DNA of 64,000 bases. Source: Mesotoga infera. GTDB lineage: Bacteria; Thermotogota; Thermotogae; Petrotogales; Kosmotogaceae. Below the pieces are notes generated by a model that saw only the letters and a program-made list of their open reading frames with translations, made no database searches and was not told the DNA's origin. Below, piece by piece: positions 1-8,644 of this stretch (position 1 is the stretch's first letter; every line of letters starts with the position of its first letter). The stretch lies in assembly GCF_900157305.1 (NCBI RefSeq), contig NZ_LS974202.1, positions 1,178,001 through 1,242,000 of the forward strand, given 5' to 3'. Position numbers and translations under genes: made by a program.

Positions 1-359
1 TTAATCCACTCAACTGCTTGTTTGTGCTCATCTCTTGCTCTTTTGACAATCCACACAATCACTTCGGCTCCCTTACCTGAAGCGTAGGTGATTATCTTAC
101 CCAAGTGGTCATGGTTTGTATCTTCCAGCTGGTTTTCGATAATGATTTTCCGACCTGTGCCGTCTTCAGTTCCATAGAGATCGACATTGAACCCTCCAAC
201 AGGAGATTCTAGTTCTTCGAAAACAATATCAATACCGATTGCTTCACTAAGTAGGACCAGATTCTCTTCTTGAGCTAACCATTTGGAAAAGTCATGCGTC
301 TCATGTTGCCAGATTGTTCGTAAATCATCTACGCGTTCAATTCTACCCAGCGCTGGCAT
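1..359 (-). CDS. DUF4268-type PD-(D/E)XK-like protein, 3' end off the window
   Basis: This reading frame starts at the ATG at 359-357 and is open to base 1, so only the first 119 residues are visible. A good ribosome site (GGAGG) lies 7 bases before the ATG. The N-terminal part (MPALGRIERVDDLRTIWQ) is followed by a stretch with the order GGFNVDLYG, then KIIIENQLEDTNHDHLG, then ITYASGKGAEVIVWIVKRAR. This is the pattern of the N-terminal domain of DUF4268 proteins, which resembles a restriction-endonuclease fold with D and E-x-Q core residues. Such proteins often lie in defence regions, and this one is directly downstream of a BREX operon on the same strand. A defence role is inference. The 240 bases separating it from brxL hold no other gene that I can see. 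Confidence 0.75.
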   Translation of the reverse strand, partial: MPALGRIERVDDLRTIWQHETHDFSKWLAQEENLVLLSEAIGIDIVFEELESPVGGFNVDLYGTEDGTGRKIIIENQLEDTNHDHLGKIITYASGKGAEVIVWIVKRARDEHKQAVEWI

Positions 360-599
360 GCAGTTACCTCCTTGTTTCGCAAAGAACTCTCTGAACCCTT
401 CTGTGGACAATCCGCTTAGCAAGAAAAGCAAAAGTAGAAATGCTAGAACAAAATCGCCTCAATACTCTTTAGCGATAAGGCTTTCTTCACAGTATTATTG
501 TTTTCACTTAGGTCCTTTCGGTGCATTAACTACTCGTCATTAATTCTCGTTTCATTCCTCTTTGATAATTCGGATGTTCTTTAGCCCCAGTTGCAGCCC

Positions 600-2615
600 T
601 CAATCCTCCAGCCTGGCGCGCATAAAGGCATCTTCCGGGCCGGCGATGGGTATCGGGATGATTTTCGAGATCGTGTCCATCGAGACGCTAGACAGGTTTC
701 CCATCTGCTCCAGAGGTATGGTGACTGCCCTTGCACCGTTCTCGGCGAGCATAGTGACCCTGTCGGCGAAGGACAGTGTGGTCTTAAGGCTTCCGGTTAT
801 AGTCATATCCCCTATGATCCCCAGCCCCTTCTTCAGCGTGTTTCTGTGTATGGCCGAGAGTATGGAGACGAATATGGCGACGGTTATGTCATCGCCCACT
901 TCACTGCCTATCATAGGGGTTAACTGTACTGCTATGTCATAGTCTTTCAAAGCCGAGTTGGATGGCAGGTACTTGCGCTGGTTGGAGGCTATGCAGGAGA
1001 CCGTTGTCTTCAGCGCCTCTTTGGCAGGCGTCCCGCCACCGCTTATGTTCTGCTTCCCCGAGCCCGGTACTACGATACTTTCGACTTTCAGCAGCGTGGT
1101 CTTTCCACCGGCTATCGAGACGGTATAAACAACCCCCGGAGGAAGAGGATCCTGAGAGATGAGAGCTTTGCTGCCGCCTTCGTTTACGGACACGTAGGTC
1201 TCTTTCTTGCTCTCTTTGTCTATATACGAGAAGTTGGTGTCCCAGAACTCGAGGCCTCCCAGTTTCTTCAGCTGTTCTTTTACACGTCTCCTGCATTCTA
1301 TGGCGAAGGAAAGAACACTCTCTATCCCCTCTTTCGTGTACTCGCCGTCGGGATAGAGGAGTTTGAGAAGGCCCGAGCAGGTCTTGCGTACCGCCTTCTC
1401 GTCCCTCCTGTTCAGCTGGCTCCCCAGATTGAAGTGTCTGTCCGGTACGTTTACCGCAGAGGTGCCCCTTAAGGATCTCATAACTTCCGAGAGGTAGTCT
1501 ATGGCAAATCCGAAGTGGTCGGTGAAGAGGTCCGCTCTCAGTTTCTCCACTTCCCAGCCTGGGAGGTAGGCGTGTATCCTGTCGAGTAAGGCGGTATCTT
1601 GCATCTCCACGGGGAATGGCTCAAAGAGGTGCGACATCTTCAGTAGCGTCTGCACATCGTCGTTTATATTCCCGTTGAAGACTATCCCGGCCTCGGCCAC
1701 TACCTCCACCTTTCTGGCGAACGAGCCTGCCTCCATAAAGTCTTTGAGCATCTGCAGCGCCTGTTTGTCCTTGAACTGTATGCCGGCGACTTCATCAAAA
1801 GCTATAAGGTCCCACTCTCCCACGAGCCCTACCTTGCGTGTGGCTATGTTGTAGAAGAGCTGTGCGACGGTCGTATTGCCTCCGGATAGCAAGAACGAGT
1901 ACGGCGAGATTTCACGGTAGATGTACGATTTACCCGTAGCCCTGGGTCCAAGCTCCACGAGGTTGTAGTTCTTCTCCACCAGAGGGACGAGTCTGAGGAG
2001 TTGAAAGAGCTTCTGTCTCTCGTCCATTTTCTTCGGCTCCAGGCCTATCGAGCGGATTATGAGGTCTATCCACTCCTGTGTGGTGAACTCCTTTCTCCTT
2101 TCCACGAACTGGTCGCGTATGAAGTTGCTCAGCTGTATTGGGTGTATCTTATCTACCACGAAGGGTCTTCCCGGGTAGGTGTTGTGGTCGTAGATCAGAT
2201 CGATTATCGCCCACATTCCGCCCAGAAGCATCTTCGGGTGTTCCTTGACCAGAAAGTCGCTTATCACTCCGTTGCGTATGCTCAGGTTCTGGAGGCCGGC
2301 AACGTATTCGTTCTGCTTTATGTCAAGCCAGGCGTCTATCCTGTCGATCACCCTGAAAAAACCCTTGTCACGAAGCTGCATTTTGACCAGTTCTGCCATA
2401 TCCGGCCGGAGGAAGTGTTTCTGGAGGATCTCTTCTACGTTTTCCACGCCCTTAATATTCCTCGGGTCTGAGAGGTCGGCGTAAGTCCCAAGCAGGTGCT
2501 CGAGGACGTATGTGGGCACGTTGTAGCCTATCTTGAGGTTCCTCACGAGTGATTTCTTTATCACGTATTCGGGGTATATCTTCAGCACTTTCAGGTCAAG
2601 GGCGTCCAGTTCCAC
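600..2615 (-). CDS. brxL: BrxL, Lon-like AAA+ protein of type 1 BREX
   Basis: This 671-residue protein is the last gene of the BREX operon. The N-terminal third is the BrxL-specific region. An ATPase core follows, with a P-loop GPRATGKS near residue 223 and an acidic strand DLIAFDEVAG near 270. The C-terminal 150 residues resemble the Lon protease fold (GDMTITGSLKTTLSFADRV is the Lon GEITL-like segment). The usual Lon PSAG serine motif is not visible: the equivalent stretch reads GSEVGDD, so peptidase activity is doubtful. In BREX systems BrxL is needed for phage exclusion and can bind DNA. The start lies 15 bases after the pglZ stop, so the two are probably co-transcribed. Length and gene order fit type 1 BREX. 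Confidence 0.93.
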   Translation of the reverse strand: MELDALDLKVLKIYPEYVIKKSLVRNLKIGYNVPTYVLEHLLGTYADLSDPRNIKGVENVEEILQKHFLRPDMAELVKMQLRDKGFFRVIDRIDAWLDIKQNEYVAGLQNLSIRNGVISDFLVKEHPKMLLGGMWAIIDLIYDHNTYPGRPFVVDKIHPIQLSNFIRDQFVERRKEFTTQEWIDLIIRSIGLEPKKMDERQKLFQLLRLVPLVEKNYNLVELGPRATGKSYIYREISPYSFLLSGGNTTVAQLFYNIATRKVGLVGEWDLIAFDEVAGIQFKDKQALQMLKDFMEAGSFARKVEVVAEAGIVFNGNINDDVQTLLKMSHLFEPFPVEMQDTALLDRIHAYLPGWEVEKLRADLFTDHFGFAIDYLSEVMRSLRGTSAVNVPDRHFNLGSQLNRRDEKAVRKTCSGLLKLLYPDGEYTKEGIESVLSFAIECRRRVKEQLKKLGGLEFWDTNFSYIDKESKKETYVSVNEGGSKALISQDPLPPGVVYTVSIAGGKTTLLKVESIVVPGSGKQNISGGGTPAKEALKTTVSCIASNQRKYLPSNSALKDYDIAVQLTPMIGSEVGDDITVAIFVSILSAIHRNTLKKGLGIIGDMTITGSLKTTLSFADRVTMLAENGARAVTIPLEQMGNLSSVSMDTISKIIPIPIAGPEDAFMRARLED

Positions 2616-2630
2616 GTGCGTGTCCTCCTA

Positions 2631-4844
2631 TCAGAAGAGCCGCTCTCTCGTCGGAAGGTATTTGCATTCTACCCAGTCCAGTAGAGCTCCGTCTTCTAAG
2701 TCTCTTATCTCTATTTTGAATGTGTCACCGCTCTTTGCAGCTATTTTGAGCGTCTGCCTCGTCTCATCTTCTACCGGTTCGTCCAGTTCGATCCTCTCGT
2801 CCAGACACTGTATGTACACTCTCGGAGCGCTGCCGAAGAGGTCTTTTTCGGGGAAGAGGAGTATGTCGAAGCGGTCTTTCTGGACTGTCTTCAGTCTGTC
2901 TTTGTTTCCTATCTCCACTCTCCAGCGCTTCTTCCCTTTGATCGGTGTTATTACCAGATGCGGGATTATGACTTCCTGATGTGTTATACCGCCGTGCCAG
3001 AAGTGGCCGCCGTAGTCTTTGAATACGTTTCCGCTGCCGGCGTACAGCACGAAGCTGCTGCCGGCCTGTTCGTACTTCCCCTCTTCGGGTTTGACACTGT
3101 TCAGGCTATACCTTACTCCGGCTGAGTAGCTCCCCGTCCCGTCCTGTTTGACTTTCTCCCCTTCGAGCGGGAGGTAAAAACCGTGGTCGCTTGTGAAGTG
3201 TACCTCATACCCCCTCTTGAGCAGTCCGTCGGCCAGTTCTGAAAGGTCGGCAATTATCCCGTCGTAGAACTTTATCAGGTCGTCGTGGCCCATAGAGTCT
3301 ATGTCCCTTGTCTTTATAACTATCTTCTCGGCTTCCGGTAATCTGGTGCCCATTTCGACTATCTCGACCCCGGGTACGAGCTCTTTGAGGTTCTCCTCTC
3401 TGCTAGTCACATTATCCAGTATTCTGCCCGTCTCTTTGTCACGGATAATGACTCTCCTGTCCTTGAGGCTCTTTTCAATATGCCCAGATGAGTATAGAGC
3501 GCCCATTCCCACGGGCGTTTCGGTCGGTGTCGCCGCCAGTACAGGGTCGTACTCTGTCTTGACTTCTCTCTTGAGTTTGAGATCGCGGGCAAGTTCATAC
3601 CTTAGAGCGTCCACGACGATGACCGCCTTCTTGCCCTCTCCTGTAAGTATCCGCCTCAAAAGGCCGGCCTGTTGGGGCTCTATTGAGGGTTCGTAGTAGT
3701 TGGTCCAGTGGTTTGAGATCACTTCGTTCAGCTTTGAGAGTCTGTCTGAGGCCCATTTCTTCAGTCTTTCGGGCAGGTGTGAGCCTCTGAGCTTTCTGTA
3801 CAGCGAGTCGTAACGCCAGAGTCTTTCTTTGTAGGCCTTGAGAAAGCTCTCGAGTGAGTCTATGCCGCCGAGGTCTTCATCTTGAAGAAGAGGTTCGAGA
3901 CTTGCGAGTTCTTCCCAGTAGATACCGGCCTCTCTGTCCTGTTCTCTTTTCTTGCGTTTCCCGGTGCGCTCTTTTGCAAAAGCTATGACTTCCTCCGCAT
4001 CTTCCCCATTCAAAAGGGCGTCTATCCTTCTTTCGTACAGCTCAAGCTCTATGGAAACAAACGGGTGTTTGTAGTCGCGCTCGAAGGTGTCTATGTTTTT
4101 CAGAAGTTCGTCTTTATGGCTCTTTTCAAATCTCTCCGCGTGCAAATGTATGCTGTCTGAGTATGTGCTAGAGTCTGCCCATTCGTTGTAGTAGTCGAAA
4201 AGTTCGTCGCCCGGTCTGCTCTTGTAGGAGGATTGGAGTATCTTCTCGCCTATCTGCGTCGATGCCTCTTCCGGTGATGACGATGCCACGAGTTTAAGGC
4301 CGAAGGTAGTGTTTGCAAAGTGTATGAATACAAACTCTCGCTCCGCTTGAGTGAGGCTCTCCGCATAAACGCTGTTATTAAGGAGTTCCCAAAGGCTTGC
4401 CCTCAATACTTTGCTTATATTCTCCACACCGCGTGCCTTGAGGTCTTTCCACCAGTCTTCGTCTTTGGACAGACCGTACCTGACAAGGGAGACGAGGAAG
4501 TCTTTTTTGAAGTCTTTCCGGTCGATCCTCAATTCACTCAACAGGTTTATGGCCGAGACTAGCTCTCCGTTTCCCCTGTCCCAGTATTCGGCGAGGAAGA
4601 CGAGGTCTTTCTCGGACCTGTTGGCTATGTAAATGAGGACTTTTCTACCCGATTGTGCAAGGCTCTCGGCCTCGAGCATAGTGAGGTACTCCCTGTCCAT
4701 ATCCGTCAGGGTCAGGCAGTGCCAGCCCCTGTCCTCGAAGTATGAGAGGCTCTCTCCAAGTAAGAGATCGGAGTCTTTAAGGACGACGGGTATGGAATCG
4801 TCCAGTCTCTCGAGTCTAGCCAGTACGGTATTAAGTAAGTGCAT
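2631..4844 (-). CDS. pglZ: PglZ, alkaline-phosphatase-superfamily BREX protein
   Basis: This 737-residue protein has the PglZ layout: a variable N-terminal half and a C-terminal alkaline-phosphatase-like domain. The metal-site strand reads KAVIVVDALRYELARDL near residue 410, followed by ATPTETPVGMGAL. A later metal-binding segment reads EVHFTSDHGFYLP, and the sequence GGHFWHGGITHQEVIIPH near the end supplies His residues typical of the superfamily. PglZ is the signature protein of all BREX types. Its biochemical role is still debated, and proposals include a nuclease or phosphodiesterase acting with PglX. The start is only 4 bases after the pglX stop, indicating translational coupling. Confidence 0.93.
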   Translation of the reverse strand: MHLLNTVLARLERLDDSIPVVLKDSDLLLGESLSYFEDRGWHCLTLTDMDREYLTMLEAESLAQSGRKVLIYIANRSEKDLVFLAEYWDRGNGELVSAINLLSELRIDRKDFKKDFLVSLVRYGLSKDEDWWKDLKARGVENISKVLRASLWELLNNSVYAESLTQAEREFVFIHFANTTFGLKLVASSSPEEASTQIGEKILQSSYKSRPGDELFDYYNEWADSSTYSDSIHLHAERFEKSHKDELLKNIDTFERDYKHPFVSIELELYERRIDALLNGEDAEEVIAFAKERTGKRKKREQDREAGIYWEELASLEPLLQDEDLGGIDSLESFLKAYKERLWRYDSLYRKLRGSHLPERLKKWASDRLSKLNEVISNHWTNYYEPSIEPQQAGLLRRILTGEGKKAVIVVDALRYELARDLKLKREVKTEYDPVLAATPTETPVGMGALYSSGHIEKSLKDRRVIIRDKETGRILDNVTSREENLKELVPGVEIVEMGTRLPEAEKIVIKTRDIDSMGHDDLIKFYDGIIADLSELADGLLKRGYEVHFTSDHGFYLPLEGEKVKQDGTGSYSAGVRYSLNSVKPEEGKYEQAGSSFVLYAGSGNVFKDYGGHFWHGGITHQEVIIPHLVITPIKGKKRWRVEIGNKDRLKTVQKDRFDILLFPEKDLFGSAPRVYIQCLDERIELDEPVEDETRQTLKIAAKSGDTFKIEIRDLEDGALLDWVECKYLPTRERLF

Positions 4845-4848
4845 AGTG

Positions 4849-7800
4849 TTACCACTCCACTTTCAGCATTTTATCCACCAGCTTTGTGCTGAGGGGGTTG
4901 TATTTGAGCAGGCCCTTCTTCTGGAGGGGCGCTATGTTTTTGGCCACTCCTCCGTCTATCTCGGGGAGGTAACAACCGTCAGAGAGTTCGTCAAGCGAGA
5001 TCGCCAGTCTCTCGAGCTCTTCCATCCTCTCCATTAGCTTTGCCCTCTTCTTCTCGTCGGTCTCGGTGGCGAGCGTGTTCTCCAGTGTCATTTTGACGTG
5101 GCTCAAATATTTGGATTTCAGGAGGAGCATTCTGTCGTAGCACCATATGTGATGCAGCACAAAGAAGTTTACGCTGCCTTTGTCGGACACCAGATGCCAT
5201 ATTATTGGCCTGTTCATAAACCGCTTCGAGTGGTCTTTGAAGAAGTCTTTTAGCAGGTATTCCTCCAGTTTCTTGCCCAGCAGGTTTTCTACTTCGTTAT
5301 ACGTGTCTCCAATGCCGAGAGCGCGCCATTTCTTCACTATTCTTGTGGGCAGTGAGGGCTCGGCACTGTCTGTTGACAGTGATACTATCCCGTCGTTGTC
5401 CTCGCGCAGTATATCCAGTGTGAGCGCCTGTATGTGCTCGGAAAGTACGTCCTTTACGGCTTCTTCGGGTAGGGCGTCAATTTTCGACAGCTCTTCGGCT
5501 ACGGTAACTGGACTGACTTTAAGCGCGCCGGCGAGCTCTTCGACGATCCCGAACTCCATCCCCGTTATGGCCTCGCTTTTGCCCGAACCCCTGTCGTGCC
5601 TGTGCTTGAGATAGAGTTTTCTGAGTTTCTCCCTCTCTTTTTCGGTCAGTTCGCGCCGGGGATATGCACCGACGGGTATGCCTTCCGATTCAAGGACCTC
5701 GAGAACGGCAGCGTAGAGGTCAGAAGAGCCGTCCTGCGTCCTTCGTCCCAGATCGTGGACCCGTCCTTCGTTAAGAGCAGAAGGCGCATCTTCCGTGAGC
5801 GACCCCAAGAGCCCGGATTGTGTAATCACATCTGAAAGTGTCAGGTCTTCGGGCAGGAGTCCATACAGTTTGAAGACGAGTTCGTCGTTCACCGCTTCGT
5901 TTATAAGAAGTCTCGCCTCGAGCTCAGCCTTATGGATGAAGAACTTCTTCAGGGCGTCTTTTACCCTCACTTGCCCGCCCTCTTCTCTTAATTCTTTCAG
6001 TCCCCAGCTCAATGGGTCGTGTTTGAAGTCGCGTTCCATAACGTGGAAGCTGTACAGCTCTTTCTTTAGCTCTATGCAGTCCCGAGCGAGAGAGGAGAGA
6101 GTAACCGAGTTGAGCGTGGAGAGTGGAGAGTGGGACGAGAGACCGCCGAGAAGGTCACGGATTTCGGCAGCGCTTATGGCTTTACTCCCGAGGGTTGATG
6201 GTTCGGGAATTGGTATGGTTTTCAAGTCTCCAACTTGGAAGTCAACGTTTGGTCTTATTGACAGAGACATATATGAAAATAATTTCGAGGTCAGTACCGA
6301 CAGAAACTCCCAATCTGAGCCCATTATGGGAAAGATAGCACTTCCCTTTACATCAAAAATGTGGTTGATGGGCATTTGCCTATAAGTAGGACCTGAACTG
6401 GTCGTTAAAGTATAAGTCAACCCCTCTCTGAAGTAGTCGGATTCGTTAGTAACTACAAAAGAATAATTTCCTTTCAAGTATGGGAATTTCTCTACAATAG
6501 ATTGTTTTATCTCTTTCCCATCGTCTTCCCAGTCAACTACCCACCACAAATTCCCGTACCACTTGTTGTAAGGCCCGCCCTTAGCATAGGGTACCCATTT
6601 CTTTCTATCACTCTTGTAATCAAGCGAGATGTCTTCCTGCTTCACTTCCCACCAGAAGCGAAGGAAACGGTCATTATTGCAGGTAGATAATCCGTGAGAT
6701 ACGTTGGCATACTTCATCAGGGGCTTGTACTTCTTGAACAGCTCCCTTATCCTATCGCTTATCCAGTGAACGAAGGGATAGCCCGGGATCTTCTTGAACT
6801 CGGACTGGTTCAATGTATAGGCCCTCTCCGGTACTCTGCCTGCGAGCGTCTCACTTATCGTCCTGACTTTTTCGCCGTAGTCGAGATCCTTCACACTGTG
6901 GAAGGATGTTTCCAGATGCCCGTTGCCCCTCTCTATGGCGAACATAACGGTGTTGACTATCTCGCCGCCTATACTCCTGAAGGCTCGCGGCCCTAGATGA
7001 ACCAGAGATGAGATCCTCGCTTCCTCCAGAAGGAGCTTCCTTAGCTTCTCGTGTGAGGATATGAACATAAACGACTGCATAGTAACCATCCCAAGAAAGC
7101 CTCTCTCCCCGGTCAGGTCAAGACACTTCTCAATGAAGGCAGAGTACATATCCGATTTCGAGTCCGGGTAGTATTCCTTCAGGAAGGTCTTCATATCTTC
7201 AGAGAGTGTGCCCGAGTCTCTGTAAGGCGGATTTGTCACAACAACATCGTATTCGCTCAACAAAAGCCTTATCGCGTTGAACTGCTTTGCATAGTCGCTG
7301 TTAAGGAGAGCCGAGACGGCGTCTGCCTGTACCGGTAACTTCTCTTCTATCGTGTTGACCATCTTCTGTATGAGTCTGTCCATCGACCTGTCGGTGGAGG
7401 CCTCCATAAGAACCGCAGTCTTCTCTATCTTCTTTTTCTTGCCTGCCGGCTTCATTCTGAAGAGGGAGCCGATCATATTGAGCTTTTTGAGGCTCGTGAG
7501 TGTTTCCATAAGGTTGCGGATCACAGGGTTGGTGAGGTCGGAAAGGCCCATTGAGATCATTAGGTCGGATTCGTCGAAGTGATCCATAGATAAGGCATAG
7601 AGATTCGATCTCGTAAGTTTGGTCTTCCTAGACAGATTCTTGGCCTTCAGATAGAGACTCAATGCCGTCAGTTGTATCGCCCTGTCATCTATGTCCAGAC
7701 CGAAGAGGTTGTTCTCAACTATCTTCCGGGGTATATCTTCGGTGTGCCCGGAATCGAGATACATCTGGTGCAGGAGGTCCATAGCGTAGAGAAGAAAGTG

Positions 7801-8643
7801 GCCACTCCCGCAAGCCGGGTCCATAACGGTTATCTCCTCGACAGGTTTCTTATCGCGGCTCTTTACCGGTACAGTTGTGTCGTAATACTTCAGCGAGTTT
7901 CTTAAGGGGCTTTCGGGGTGCATCTCCAGCCAGTAACGGCCCAGCGTGTTGTCGAGTATGTATTTGACTATGTAGTCTTCAGTGTAGAACTGGGTGACAC
8001 TCACGAGTTTGTAAGAGGAATCGACCTTCTTTTTTGCCGAAATTTCAGCGTAGATTCTCGCTTTTTCTGCTTCCTGGTAATACTGATAAATCCAGCCGAT
8101 TATGTCGTCTTTCAGCCATTTCTCCGGGTCTATGGAGTTAATGAGATCGATCACCGTAACGGTGTCGTTTGGACGCGGGAGAAAGCCGTAACGGCTGCCG
8201 TTGTAGAGCTGGGGAAGTTCCTGTGACAGCTCCTGAAATATCTCTCTGAGGACGTTGTTAATGCCCTGTCCCGGCTCACTCCGGGCCTGCGGGTTTCTGC
8301 TGAGATACAGGTAATGTGCCTCGCTCTTTCCGCCGGTGTCTATGCTCTTGGTAACATACGTCCTCTCCAGCAGGCCCCGCGCTTCCATCGCTTTGAGCCC
8401 GACGAGCCTGTTGAGAGTGGTGAACGAGGCCTCCTGAACGAACTTCTCTCTGGCTTCTTTAATGCCCAGTTGCTTTTCATCTGCCTGCACTATCGGGAGT
8501 ATCTGCTCACGTAGCCCTTCAGAGCCAGGGAAGGCCCTGCCCATATCGCCGCTCTCCGTAATCCCGCACTGTTTAAGAAGGAGCGGATACGATCGCTCCA
8601 GTGTCTCGCGTATCTGTATTATCGTCTTTTCTAGATCGGCCAT
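4849..8643 (-). CDS. pglX: PglX/BrxX, BREX adenine-specific DNA methyltransferase
   Basis: This 1264-residue protein is a class I N6-adenine methyltransferase. The AdoMet site is DPACGSGHFLLYAMDLL near residue 275, and the catalytic motif is VVVTNPPYRD near residue 470. The flanking regions and C-terminal target-recognition part match PglX of type 1 BREX. Known PglX proteins methylate one strand of a non-palindromic site to mark self DNA and are also required for defence. Residues about 955-974 (EGRVHDLGRRTQDGSSDL) are encoded by a copy of an intergenic repeat found several times elsewhere in this window, joined in frame; this segment lies well outside the catalytic motifs. The start follows the brxC stop by one base. 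No frameshift is visible. Confidence 0.94.
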   Translation of the reverse strand: MADLEKTIIQIRETLERSYPLLLKQCGITESGDMGRAFPGSEGLREQILPIVQADEKQLGIKEAREKFVQEASFTTLNRLVGLKAMEARGLLERTYVTKSIDTGGKSEAHYLYLSRNPQARSEPGQGINNVLREIFQELSQELPQLYNGSRYGFLPRPNDTVTVIDLINSIDPEKWLKDDIIGWIYQYYQEAEKARIYAEISAKKKVDSSYKLVSVTQFYTEDYIVKYILDNTLGRYWLEMHPESPLRNSLKYYDTTVPVKSRDKKPVEEITVMDPACGSGHFLLYAMDLLHQMYLDSGHTEDIPRKIVENNLFGLDIDDRAIQLTALSLYLKAKNLSRKTKLTRSNLYALSMDHFDESDLMISMGLSDLTNPVIRNLMETLTSLKKLNMIGSLFRMKPAGKKKKIEKTAVLMEASTDRSMDRLIQKMVNTIEEKLPVQADAVSALLNSDYAKQFNAIRLLLSEYDVVVTNPPYRDSGTLSEDMKTFLKEYYPDSKSDMYSAFIEKCLDLTGERGFLGMVTMQSFMFISSHEKLRKLLLEEARISSLVHLGPRAFRSIGGEIVNTVMFAIERGNGHLETSFHSVKDLDYGEKVRTISETLAGRVPERAYTLNQSEFKKIPGYPFVHWISDRIRELFKKYKPLMKYANVSHGLSTCNNDRFLRFWWEVKQEDISLDYKSDRKKWVPYAKGGPYNKWYGNLWWVVDWEDDGKEIKQSIVEKFPYLKGNYSFVVTNESDYFREGLTYTLTTSSGPTYRQMPINHIFDVKGSAIFPIMGSDWEFLSVLTSKLFSYMSLSIRPNVDFQVGDLKTIPIPEPSTLGSKAISAAEIRDLLGGLSSHSPLSTLNSVTLSSLARDCIELKKELYSFHVMERDFKHDPLSWGLKELREEGGQVRVKDALKKFFIHKAELEARLLINEAVNDELVFKLYGLLPEDLTLSDVITQSGLLGSLTEDAPSALNEGRVHDLGRRTQDGSSDLYAAVLEVLESEGIPVGAYPRRELTEKEREKLRKLYLKHRHDRGSGKSEAITGMEFGIVEELAGALKVSPVTVAEELSKIDALPEEAVKDVLSEHIQALTLDILREDNDGIVSLSTDSAEPSLPTRIVKKWRALGIGDTYNEVENLLGKKLEEYLLKDFFKDHSKRFMNRPIIWHLVSDKGSVNFFVLHHIWCYDRMLLLKSKYLSHVKMTLENTLATETDEKKRAKLMERMEELERLAISLDELSDGCYLPEIDGGVAKNIAPLQKKGLLKYNPLSTKLVDKMLKVEW
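5722..5779 (-). repeat. Intergenic-type repeat inserted in frame within pglX
   Basis: The 58 bases here align at about 50 positions, with one 2-base gap, to the non-coding repeat at 57294-57351, which contains the words GAGCCGTCC, GTCCCAGATC and GTGGACCCGTCCTT in the same order. Related copies lie near 16210-16252, 31921-31981, 46828-46880 and 60413-60457. Read on the minus strand in the pglX frame, it encodes part of residues 955-974. The sense orientation and frame are kept, so it adds a short peptide and does not break the gene. Confidence 0.8.
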
Positions 8644-8644
8644 A

